In this document: positions 1 to 5,568 of the stretch, piece by piece | Numbering within the stretch: the stretch's first letter is position 1 | How the letters are laid out: each line of letters starts with the position of its first letter | Assembly (NCBI GenBank): GCA_027025615.1 | Contig: JALVQM010000461.1 | Coordinates: forward strand, 1-9,062 | Direction of reading: 5' to 3' | Length of the DNA: 9,062 bases | DNA from: Desulfobacteraceae bacterium | GTDB lineage: Bacteria > Desulfobacterota > Desulfobacteria > Desulfobacterales > Desulfosarcinaceae | Made by a program: the position numbers and the translations under genes | Notes under the pieces: generated by a model | Told to the model about the DNA's origin: nothing | What the model saw: only the letters and a program-made list of their open reading frames with translations | The model's database searches: none

Positions 1-11
1 CAAGCGTTTGG

Positions 12-323
12 CTATATCCACCGGATTAGAAAAATTATTCCTGCAATTAGCAATATCCAGAATAAAAACATGAAGATCATACCAAATCCTCCCATTGACC
101 AGCCGCCTGTCATCCAACGCCCCATGTGGCCGTTACCAAAGCCCATAGAGTAGGCAAAAGATTGGCTGGAGAAATAACTTGCAAATCCAAAAGTTATCAT
201 GAAGACAATCATGGCTACAGTTGACCAGTGACCCGGTGTCCATTTGCTTCTGCCGAAATTTTTGCCATCGGCAGAACTGCTACCGGGTTTAGTGGTGATT
301 GTATTTCTGATTTGAATTTTCAT
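12..323 (-). CDS. Small two-helix membrane protein, Gly/Met/Trp-rich, last gene of the zraP-like cluster
   Basis: A 103-residue protein of unknown function. The N-terminus (1-32) is polar and basic. Hydrophobic segments lie at about 35-52 and 81-101. Between them is a short loop rich in Gly, Met, Trp and one His (about 60-80, including GHMGRWMTGGWSMGG). The second helix ends in FLIRWI, an ending common in small SHOCT-associated membrane proteins, but no SHOCT domain follows. The start is supported by a GGGGTGG ribosome site just upstream of the ATG at 323. It lies 91 bases after the lipoprotein gene on the same strand, with no clear terminator between, so it is probably co-transcribed with the zraP-like gene. 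The Met/His loop would face the periplasm if both termini are cytoplasmic, which fits a metal or envelope stress role; that is inference. Confidence 0.75.
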   Translation of the reverse strand: MKIQIRNTITTKPGSSSADGKNFGRSKWTPGHWSTVAMIVFMITFGFASYFSSQSFAYSMGFGNGHMGRWMTGGWSMGGFGMIFMFLFWILLIAGIIFLIRWI

Positions 324-414
324 ATTGAACCACCCCGTTTAATTTTAAAAGAGTATTTTTTTGAGCCGGTTTTCTATTGTTGTTAAATTTTCTTCTATCC
401 CCAGGGCCTTTCAA

Positions 415-633
415 TTACGGCATAGAGCGTCCATCAGTGTAAGGATACACCTGATGTCCACCGGCCGGATTCATATGGGAATCATAGTTGCTTCCACAAT
501 AATTGTTGTGGCGGCTGTAACCGTGTCCATGATACCCGTGGCCTAGTCCGCATCCGGCAAAGAGCAATGCACCAAGGACTATGACCAGGGCAAACAGGAT
601 CGTCATTGATTTTTTCCGAGAATGTTTTTTCAT
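415..633 (-). CDS. Small His/Gly/Tyr-rich lipoprotein
   Basis: A 72-residue protein. It has a basic N-terminus (KKHSRKK), a hydrophobic stretch at 11-26 and a lipobox ending FAGC with the lipidated Cys at 28. That is a clear type II signal peptide, leaving a mature chain of about 45 residues. The mature part is rich in His, Gly, Tyr and Asn (GHGYHGHGYSRHNNYCGSNY), with six or more His and a second Cys at 46, a composition that suggests metal binding. The ATG at 633 has an AAAGGAA ribosome site about 7 bases upstream. It sits 110 bases downstream of the zraP-like gene on the same strand, so it is a likely member of the same sigma-54 transcript. I recognise no family; the metal-binding role is inferred from composition and neighbours. 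Confidence 0.75.
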   Translation of the reverse strand: MKKHSRKKSMTILFALVIVLGALLFAGCGLGHGYHGHGYSRHNNYCGSNYDSHMNPAGGHQVYPYTDGRSMP

Positions 634-691
634 GTCAGTTCCTTTCTTTTATTATATCTTTCCAATGTTGCCGAAAATTCTGTTGAGTTTT

Positions 692-719
692 CCAGGGCGA
701 CGGTTTGCCGCCGCCCTGG
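692..719. other. Strong GC-rich hairpin between zraP-like and lipoprotein genes
   Basis: CCAGGGCG at 692-699 pairs perfectly with CGCCCTGG at 712-719. The inner arms CGG and CCG extend the stem after one A/C mismatch, closing on a TTTG loop. Read on the minus strand it is followed by AAAACTC, not a T-run, so it is not a standard intrinsic terminator. It may be a processing or stability element that lets zraP-like mRNA be more abundant than the downstream lipoprotein message. Confidence 0.5.
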
Positions 720-743
720 GCGGATCTGCTATAAATTATGCTT

Positions 744-1202
744 TTAATACCAGCAGTATCCACCGTAGTGTGGGCCGTAGCCCATGGTCCATTCATGGTT
801 CATGTGACCAAGCCTGAAAAAGTCTCTCAAGTCCCTGGGCAACTTTGCTGCAAAGTCCAGGCGTTTTTGCTCTAAGTTGTTTTGAAGTTGCGAAACTTCT
901 TTCTGCAGTTTTGTAACCCTGGCAGAATCAGGGCTGGGCTTATCCAGTTCGCTCTGGAGGGCGAGCTGTTTCTCATATAGCTTTTGACGTGTTTTCCGAG
1001 TCGCTTGAAAAAAGGCCAGCCGCTGCTGGGTCAGTTGTTCCGTTTGAGTCGCCGGGAAATGTCCCATATCATTGGTTCCTCCGTGAAAGCCGGGTCCTGC
1101 CATGTAGCCGTACCCGTAATCCCAGCAGGCAAGAGCCATACTGGAAAGCCCGAAAACCGAAAGTATTACAAGAATCATGACCATTTTGATGTTGCGTTTC
1201 AT
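744..1202 (-). CDS. zraP: ZraP/Spy-like periplasmic metal-stress protein (metal_resist family)
   Basis: A 152-residue protein resembling ZraP, the zinc-binding periplasmic chaperone and repressor of ZraSR signalling. Residues 1-25 form a signal peptide (KRN, then a hydrophobic core, then SMALA), with likely cleavage before Cys26. The mature N-terminus is Gly/Tyr/His-rich (about 27-48). A long charged helical region at about 52-128 carries the pattern typical of LTXXQ/metal-resistance proteins: TEQLTQQRLAFFQATRK, a turn at KPSPDSA, then KLQKEVSQLQNNLEQKR. The C-terminus (131-152) has three His, several Tyr and a Cys (HMNHEW...PHYGGYCW) and may bind metal. The start has an AGGGGGA ribosome site. 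A sigma-54 promoter lies about 90 bases upstream, and the zraR-like activator gene is next upstream, which supports regulation by that pair. A lipoprotein alternative (Cys26) is possible, but the lipobox is poor. Confidence 0.85.
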   Translation of the reverse strand: MKRNIKMVMILVILSVFGLSSMALACWDYGYGYMAGPGFHGGTNDMGHFPATQTEQLTQQRLAFFQATRKTRQKLYEKQLALQSELDKPSPDSARVTKLQKEVSQLQNNLEQKRLDFAAKLPRDLRDFFRLGHMNHEWTMGYGPHYGGYCWY

Positions 1203-1292
1203 TTTGTTCCCCCTATTTTGGTTTTTCTTGGTTCATGTTTGCAGAAGCGGCCGCTTTCCGGAGCATATTGCACCTTGTTGCCTATTATCCTA

Positions 1293-1309
1293 AGCATGGG
1301 GGATGCCAA
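1293..1309 (-). promoter_or_regulatory. Sigma-54 (-24/-12) promoter for the zraP-like gene
   Basis: Read on the minus strand the site is TTGGCATCCCCCATGCTT. It has the invariant GG and GC spaced by exactly 10 bases, against the consensus TGGCACG-N4-TTGCW. The predicted transcript start is near 1282, leaving an 80-base leader before the ATG at 1202. The gene just upstream encodes a sigma-54 activator with an intact GAFTGA motif, which makes the assignment more likely. Confidence 0.7.
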
Positions 1310-1331
1310 CCAGATTAAAAAGTGATATTTG

Positions 1332-1345
1332 ATGGGTTAACTCAT
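1332..1345. promoter_or_regulatory. Near-perfect palindrome upstream of the zraP sigma-54 promoter
   Basis: ATGGGTTAACTCAT is a 14-base inverted repeat with one mismatched pair (ATGRGTTAACYCAT). Its centre is about 57 bases upstream of the predicted sigma-54 start. It shares GGGTTA and ACTYAT with the site at 1439-1454 but has two fewer bases in the middle. It is a candidate activator or repressor operator; the binding protein is not known. Confidence 0.35.
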
Positions 1346-1382
1346 AGAAATAAAAGACTGAAAAATTTATGGAGCATCAGGT

Positions 1383-1397
1383 GCCAGGCTGCCTGGC
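1383..1397. repeat. Perfect 15-base palindrome (7-base arms)
   Basis: GCCAGGC, a single T, then GCCTGGC. It lies in the gap between the response regulator stop (1517) and the zraP-like start, about 108 bases upstream of the predicted sigma-54 start. It has no adjacent T-run on either strand, so a terminator for the regulator gene is doubtful. It could be an operator or a small hairpin at the end of the two-component transcript. Confidence 0.45.
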
Positions 1398-1438
1398 GAG
1401 AATTTGGAAAAGGCAGGTGTTTATAAATTACCCAGATT

Positions 1439-1454
1439 GTGGGTTATGACTTAT
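1439..1454 (+). promoter_or_regulatory. Candidate ZraR-type upstream activating site
   Basis: GTGGGTTATGACTTAT shares the core GTTATGACTYAY with the site at 4771-4786 in the other regulatory gap of the window (read there on the minus strand). It is about 165 bases upstream of the predicted zraP transcript start, a usual distance for an enhancer-type site of a sigma-54 activator. Assignment to the ZraR-like protein is inference. Confidence 0.35.
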
Positions 1455-1516
1455 TTGATGTTTCCAAACTACACAATTTGTTTAAAACCGGTATCAGGTA
1501 AAGGTTTGAACCTGTT

Positions 1517-2890
1517 TTAGCTTATTCCATAATTCTTCAGTTTTTTATGGAGGGTTTTTCGGGTAATTCCAAGCTTACGGGCGGCCTTGCTTTTATTGCC
1601 GCCGCTGGCCTCGAGGGTAGCCAGGATGGCTTCTTTCTCGATCTCAGCCAGGGGACGGTTGGCGGCAATAGGGATTGCAGGGGCCCAGTCATGATTTTCG
1701 GCATAGTTGTTTTTGATTGTATCAGTTAATTCCTTGTCTGTTATGTATTCTCCAAGCAGAAGAATGACTGCCCTTTCAATTGTGTTTTCAAGTTCCCGTA
1801 TATTCCCCGGCCAGTTGTATTTGAGTAACATGTCCATTGCCAGTGGTGAAAATCCCTTGACCACCTTGTTGTTGCTCAAGGAATATTTTTTGAGAAAATA
1901 CTGGGCCAATATGGGTATATCTTCCTGACGTTCGCGTAAGGGTGGAATGCGGAGGGCAACAACGTTCAAACGATAGTAGAGGTCTTCGCGGAATTTGCCC
2001 TTTTTCACTTCCTGGTCCAGGTCGCGATTGGTGGCAGCTATTATGCGTACGTCTACGCTGAGTGTTACTTCGCCACCGACACGCTGAATTTCTCTTTCCT
2101 GGATGACGCGCAAAAGCTTGGCTTGCATTGCAGGTGATGTCTCGCCTATTTCATCCAGAAAGATTGTGCCCTTGTCGGCTTGCATGAAGCGGCCTTCGCG
2201 GCGTTTGTCAGCCCCGGTGAAGGCTCCTTTTTCATGGCCGAAAAGTTCTGATTCAAGCAGGGTTTCGGTAAGGGTTGCACAATTAATAACTACCAAGGGG
2301 TATTTGCTGCGTTTGCTGTTGTAATGGATAGACTTGGCGACCAGCTCTTTGCCGGTACCGCTTTCTCCGGTTATCAAAACGGTCGCCTCTGAAGGGGCCA
2401 CCATCCTGAGCATATCCAACAGGTCTTTCATAGCTTGACTATTGCCCACGATGTTGCCCAGTTCATAATCAGAACTCAGTTTTGATTTCAGAGTTTCATT
2501 TTCCACCTTGAGGCCGGAATGTTCCAGGGCCCGTTCAAGCGTTATCTTCAGCACTTCAAAGTCAAGCGGTTTGGTAAGGTAATCGTATGCCCCCGCCTTA
2601 AGGGCCTGGACCGCTGAATCAACTGATGAATAGGCGGTCATGATCAATACAGGAATTGATGGATTGTAGCGTTTGATCTTACGCAAGGCCTCAATACCGT
2701 TCATGTTGGCCATACGAACATCCATTAGAATCAGTGCAAATGGTTTTGCTTTTACAATTTCAACAGCGCTGCTGCCGTCATCGGCGGTGGTAACACCATA
2801 ATTCCAGCTTTTAATAATTGTCTGGAGTGTTTTTAAATGATTTTGATCATCGTCCACTATCAGGATTTTTGCAGGTTCTGTTGCAGTCAT
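1517..2890 (-). CDS. zraR: Sigma-54-dependent response regulator, ZraR-like
   Basis: A 457-residue NtrC-class regulator that turns on sigma-54 promoters when phosphorylated by its partner kinase. Domains in order: receiver at about 7-122 with acidic pocket DDD (13-15), phospho-acceptor Asp57 (MDVRM), Thr/Ala at MTAYSS and Lys107; AAA+ domain at about 146-378; and a Fis-type helix-turn-helix at about 418-455 (GGNKSKAARKLGITRKTLHKK). The AAA+ domain has Walker A GESGTGKE (175-182), GAFTGA loop for sigma-54 contact (222-227), Walker B TIFLDEIGE (242-250) and WPGNIRELEN (360-369). All key residues are intact and the length is normal. Several stretches match E. coli ZraR as I recall it (PVLIMTAYSSV, GHEKGAFTGADKRREGRF). 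An upstream extension of the frame to 3064 exists but overlaps the kinase gene. The ATG at 2890 was chosen because the receiver domain begins there and it lies 10 bases after the kinase stop. Confidence 0.95.
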   Translation of the reverse strand: MTATEPAKILIVDDDQNHLKTLQTIIKSWNYGVTTADDGSSAVEIVKAKPFALILMDVRMANMNGIEALRKIKRYNPSIPVLIMTAYSSVDSAVQALKAGAYDYLTKPLDFEVLKITLERALEHSGLKVENETLKSKLSSDYELGNIVGNSQAMKDLLDMLRMVAPSEATVLITGESGTGKELVAKSIHYNSKRSKYPLVVINCATLTETLLESELFGHEKGAFTGADKRREGRFMQADKGTIFLDEIGETSPAMQAKLLRVIQEREIQRVGGEVTLSVDVRIIAATNRDLDQEVKKGKFREDLYYRLNVVALRIPPLRERQEDIPILAQYFLKKYSLSNNKVVKGFSPLAMDMLLKYNWPGNIRELENTIERAVILLLGEYITDKELTDTIKNNYAENHDWAPAIPIAANRPLAEIEKEAILATLEASGGNKSKAARKLGITRKTLHKKLKNYGIS

Positions 2891-2900
2891 GGTATTCTCG

Positions 2901-4688
2901 TTATAGCTGAGGTTGTTTTTCAACGGGCAGAATAATTGATACGGTTGTTCCCTTACCAACTTTGCTGTGTACCTTGATCTGCCCCTTATGGGCTTCGACG
3001 ATCTTATGCACGATCGCCAAGCCAAGTCCGGTGCCCTTGGGCTTGGTAGTAAAATATGGATCAAAGATTTTATTTATCTTGTCAGGATATATTCCGTTGC
3101 CGTTGTCCTGGATTCTAATATCAATATTGCCGTTATTGGTTATGCTATCGGAAATTGTAAGGCGACCTCCATCCTTCATTGCCTGCAAGGCATTGAGCAG
3201 CAAATTCAAAAAACATTGACTCAGCCGATCTGGATCCACTTTTGCCTCAATGGGGGCCTTGCTTAAGTTAAGTACGATTTCAACGTTATTTTCTGTTGCT
3301 TCCTGCTGGACCAATTTCACTGAATGTTTTAAAAGTTCGTTTATTTCGGTAGGCTTGAGATTCAGTTGGGTGGGGCGGGCAAATTCAAGCAGTTCACCGA
3401 TTACTCTGCTCAATCGATCAACTTCTTCAATCATGACCCCGGCAAGCTCTGCATCTTCACTGCCGTTTTTGAATTTGCTTTTATAATATGAAGCTATCCC
3501 CTTAATGGAACTCAACGGGTTTCTGATTTCATGGGCTACGCCGGCTGCAAGCTCCCCAATAGCTGCCAGTTTTTCTTTGCGGCGTACTTCATCCTGCAAA
3601 CGGCGCACTTCACCCAGATCTTTTAAAATAAGCACCTGTCCGACAAAATCTCCCTCCTTATTGATTATTTGGGCGGCACTGATGCTAAGGGGAACCATTT
3701 TACCCTCAACAAATTCACATTCCATTTCATGCTCGTAAATTTGCCGGCCAAGTTCCAGAATGTTTTTCAGTCCGCAGAATTGACTTGGCAGGATAATGTC
3801 AGGGTCTTTCCCCTGTGCTTTAGAAAAATCGAGACCTGTTATTTGTTCGGCGGCCCGGTTATAAAATGATATCTTGCCGTTTTTGTCCGTGGCGATTAAT
3901 CCAACAGGCAGGCTTGCCACAATCTGGTCAGCAATGGCGCTTGTGTCCTGTAATGATTTATGGGCGGAGCGGTAACTTTCCATCCAGAACATCGAGAAAA
4001 ATCCGGCCAGCCCCAAAATTACCAATACCACTGATATGACAATGGTATTGCGGGCATCTTCTCTGCGCCCCTCTTCAAAGGGCAGGGGATTCAACCCTAC
4101 CAATATTATCTTATTGCCTATGTCAGAGGCAGTGGGAAAGCACCAGTTGTGATTTGATTGCATAGCCTTGCGGTGTTGCGGCATATGACCGGTGAACCTG
4201 CCATCCCGGCTGTCACAGTTGGACAGGGGTTGAAAATAGCGATAAACTTCAAATGACCTCTCTTGCCGGTCTGTTTTTTTAAGGTGCCATTTAATTTTTG
4301 CCGAAGGTTTAAAATCTGATTTATTATCTCCGATATTGATTCTTGAGCCTATGAGGTTTTTTCTGCTGCTGGCCAGAACCAGGCCCCGGCTATCGGTTAT
4401 AGTTATATAAAGTACATCAGGGAGCAAGGCGGTTTCCTGCACAAGGGCCTGGATTTGCTCGCCACCCCACATCATCTCCATCATCCCTGTCCGAGTCCCG
4501 GCTTCCACCGCCTTGATGATGGCGGCCCCCTTTTCGCTGAGAATACGGGACATGTATTTTTTTTCACGGCTGTAATTTTGGAATGCCAATACCAGGACAA
4601 CGACCAGCAGGATGATTACCGATCCAATTATTATCCAGGGCGAGGAATACAGATGTCGGCGTTGATTTTTTTGAACTTTGTTAATCAT
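2901..4688 (-). CDS. zraS: Membrane sensor histidine kinase, ZraS-like with added PAS domain
   Basis: A 595-residue inner-membrane kinase. The first membrane helix is at about 18-36, the periplasmic sensor at about 37-212 and the second helix at about 214-236. Next come a cytoplasmic PAS domain (about 250-358, LPVGLIATDKNGKISFYNRAAE), a dimerisation domain with H-box AAGVAHEIRNPLSSIKG (phospho-His386), and an ATPase domain with N-box (LNLLLNALQAM, about 494-504), G1 DNGNGI (528-533), an FDPYFTTK F-box and G2 GTGLGLAI (552-559). The sensor part matches ZraS (SEKGAAIIKAVEAGTRTGM near the helix, EVYRYFQPL near 147-155). E. coli ZraS, as I recall it, passes from helix 2 straight to the H-box, so the PAS domain is an extra input. 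The periplasmic loop at 158-183 has Cys158, His168, His172, His180 and Cys183, candidate metal ligands. The start has GGGGGT four bases upstream. The gene is co-transcribed with the regulator. Confidence 0.94.
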   Translation of the reverse strand: MINKVQKNQRRHLYSSPWIIIGSVIILLVVVLVLAFQNYSREKKYMSRILSEKGAAIIKAVEAGTRTGMMEMMWGGEQIQALVQETALLPDVLYITITDSRGLVLASSRKNLIGSRINIGDNKSDFKPSAKIKWHLKKTDRQERSFEVYRYFQPLSNCDSRDGRFTGHMPQHRKAMQSNHNWCFPTASDIGNKIILVGLNPLPFEEGRREDARNTIVISVVLVILGLAGFFSMFWMESYRSAHKSLQDTSAIADQIVASLPVGLIATDKNGKISFYNRAAEQITGLDFSKAQGKDPDIILPSQFCGLKNILELGRQIYEHEMECEFVEGKMVPLSISAAQIINKEGDFVGQVLILKDLGEVRRLQDEVRRKEKLAAIGELAAGVAHEIRNPLSSIKGIASYYKSKFKNGSEDAELAGVMIEEVDRLSRVIGELLEFARPTQLNLKPTEINELLKHSVKLVQQEATENNVEIVLNLSKAPIEAKVDPDRLSQCFLNLLLNALQAMKDGGRLTISDSITNNGNIDIRIQDNGNGIYPDKINKIFDPYFTTKPKGTGLGLAIVHKIVEAHKGQIKVHSKVGKGTTVSIILPVEKQPQL

Positions 4689-4718
4689 TTTACCCCCGAA
4701 AGCGGCTGAATCTTTTTG

Positions 4719-4747
4719 AAGATATCCATAATTGGGTATTTTGTAAA
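4719..4747 (-). promoter_or_regulatory. Candidate sigma-70 promoter for the zraSR-like operon
   Basis: On the minus strand, TTTACA (4747-4742, 5 of 6 matches to -35) and TATCTT (4724-4719, 4 of 6 to -10) are separated by 17 bases. The predicted transcript start is near 4712, giving a leader of about 24 bases to the kinase ATG at 4688. No -24/-12 element was seen in this direction, so the two-component genes may have housekeeping-type expression, unlike their targets. Confidence 0.4.
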
Positions 4748-4770
4748 CAATATCCCATTTTTTTAGTCAA

Positions 4771-4786
4771 AAGTGAGTCATAACTT
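4771..4786 (-). promoter_or_regulatory. Candidate ZraR-type binding site between the divergent operons
   Basis: On the minus strand the site reads AAGTTATGACTCACTT, an imperfect inverted repeat (AAGT and ACTT ends). It shares GTTATGACTYAY with 1439-1454 upstream of the zraP-like gene. Its centre is about 120 bases upstream of the start predicted from the plus-strand sigma-54 element at 4874, and about 66 bases upstream of the kinase operon's predicted start. It could therefore act on both operons. Confidence 0.4.
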
Positions 4787-4873
4787 CCCACAAGTGTCCT
4801 GAAAAAGAGCCATGTATATGTAAGGGCCAATGGTCGCATCTTTATGTTGTAAATTTCCAGACGGTTATGCCGG

Positions 4874-4889
4874 TGGCACAGATATTGAT
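4874..4889 (+). promoter_or_regulatory. Near-consensus sigma-54 promoter for the SHOCT/PepSY-like/kinase operon
   Basis: TGGCAC-AGATA-TTGAT matches the full -24 box and the TTG of the -12 box with correct spacing. The normally conserved C of the -12 box is replaced by A (TTGAT instead of TTGCW), which would weaken it. The predicted start is near 4900, about 43 bases before the SHOCT gene ATG at 4943. Confidence 0.45.
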
Positions 4890-4942
4890 AATAATCATGG
4901 CAACAGCTTTACTCCAGTACCAGTATACAAGGAGGGATAAAC

Positions 4943-5194
4943 ATGTGGGGATGTGATTTTTCAGCATTTCAATCAGGATGGCTTCCAGGTGTTTTCTGGC
5001 CTTTACTATTATTTTTCCTGATGATTTCGCTGATAGTGATTGTGCTGATCCTGGCTCTCAAATACCGGGCCAAAAATGTTGGAGCAACCAGGGATCGTAA
5101 CGATTCTCTTTCAATTTTGAGTGCACGGTTTGCCAGGGGCGAGATATCAAGGGATGAATTTGTAAAGATGAAACGTTTGTTGGCCGGACAGTAA
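4943..5194 (+). CDS. Small SHOCT-domain membrane protein
   Basis: An 83-residue protein. Residues 1-15 include a short Trp/Cys-containing N-terminus (MWGCDF). One membrane helix lies at about 17-42, followed by a basic patch (KYRAK) that suggests a cytoplasmic C-terminus. The end (about 54-82, LSILSARFARGEISRDEFVKMKRLL) is a typical SHOCT motif, a short C-terminal helical element thought to mediate oligomer or partner contacts. The start is firm: an AAGGAGG ribosome site at 4929-4935 sits 7 bases before the ATG. It is the first gene of the plus-strand group, 45 bases ahead of the next. Such proteins often accompany metal or envelope stress genes, but the exact role is unknown. Confidence 0.85.
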   Translation: MWGCDFSAFQSGWLPGVFWPLLLFFLMISLIVIVLILALKYRAKNVGATRDRNDSLSILSARFARGEISRDEFVKMKRLLAGQ

Positions 5195-5239
5195 CTTTAA
5201 ATCCTTTAAAAGGCAATGGTTGAAAAACGGAGGTAAATT

Positions 5240-5542
5240 ATGACTGAAAATAAAAAAAATCAAAATAATGGCAATCCTGAAAACGAAGCCGGCCGGGCAG
5301 ACAACAACAGCGTTGATCCCCTGGCAAGTTACCTGGAAGGTATGGGTACCGCTACGGCCAGGATCCTGATTGATAAGCATGTAGATAATGACGCATTGGA
5401 AAGATTGGGAATAAAAGAGTTGCGAAATACCGGCCGTTATTACATTGCGAAAATCATCGAGTCAGACGGAACATTGATTGACGAGGTGTTGATTGACAAA
5501 CAATCAGGCAAGATCCAGTCGCTTGGCCGCAGGAAAAAGTAA
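5240..5542 (+). CDS. Hypothetical 100-residue protein with PepSY-like C-terminus
   Basis: There is no signal peptide or membrane segment. Residues 1-25 are Asn/Glu/Lys-rich and probably disordered. Residues 27-63 look helical (DPLASYLEGMGTATARILI, then DALERLGIKEL). Residues 66-97 have the pattern of a PepSY strand unit: YYIAKIIESDGTLIDEVLIDKQSGKIQSLGRR, an aromatic-rich strand, a DG turn, then a strand ending in IDKQSGKI. PepSY units usually lie outside the membrane, so a cytoplasmic copy is odd. The start has a CGGAGGT ribosome site at 5228-5234. It lies between the SHOCT gene and the Ser/Thr kinase gene, only 26 bases before the latter's preferred start, so it is probably co-transcribed and may be a kinase partner or substrate. 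I do not recognise a named family; the PepSY reading is by eye. Confidence 0.8.
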   Translation: MTENKKNQNNGNPENEAGRADNNSVDPLASYLEGMGTATARILIDKHVDNDALERLGIKELRNTGRYYIAKIIESDGTLIDEVLIDKQSGKIQSLGRRKK

Positions 5543-5568
5543 CTCGACGTCCAGTGAAAGTGAAGCAA

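Noticed and set aside
1269..1282. Second sigma-54-like element on the minus strand (GGCAACAAGGTGC)
   Set aside because: The GG and GC are separated by 9 bases, not 10; this spacing normally abolishes sigma-54 recognition.
984..1325. Plus-strand open frame across the zraP-like gene start
   Set aside because: It is antisense to the zraP-like gene and runs through its sigma-54 promoter; no ribosome site or recognisable domain.
2891..3064. N-terminal extension of the response regulator frame to an ATG at 3064
   Set aside because: It overlaps the end of the kinase gene and adds 58 residues with no similarity to a receiver domain; the ATG at 2890 starts directly at the receiver.
4824..4838. GG-N10-GC element on the plus strand as main promoter of the SHOCT operon
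   Set aside because: The -24 box (AGGGCC) is a poor match beyond GG; the element at 4874 has a full TGGCAC. Kept only as an alternative in the findings.
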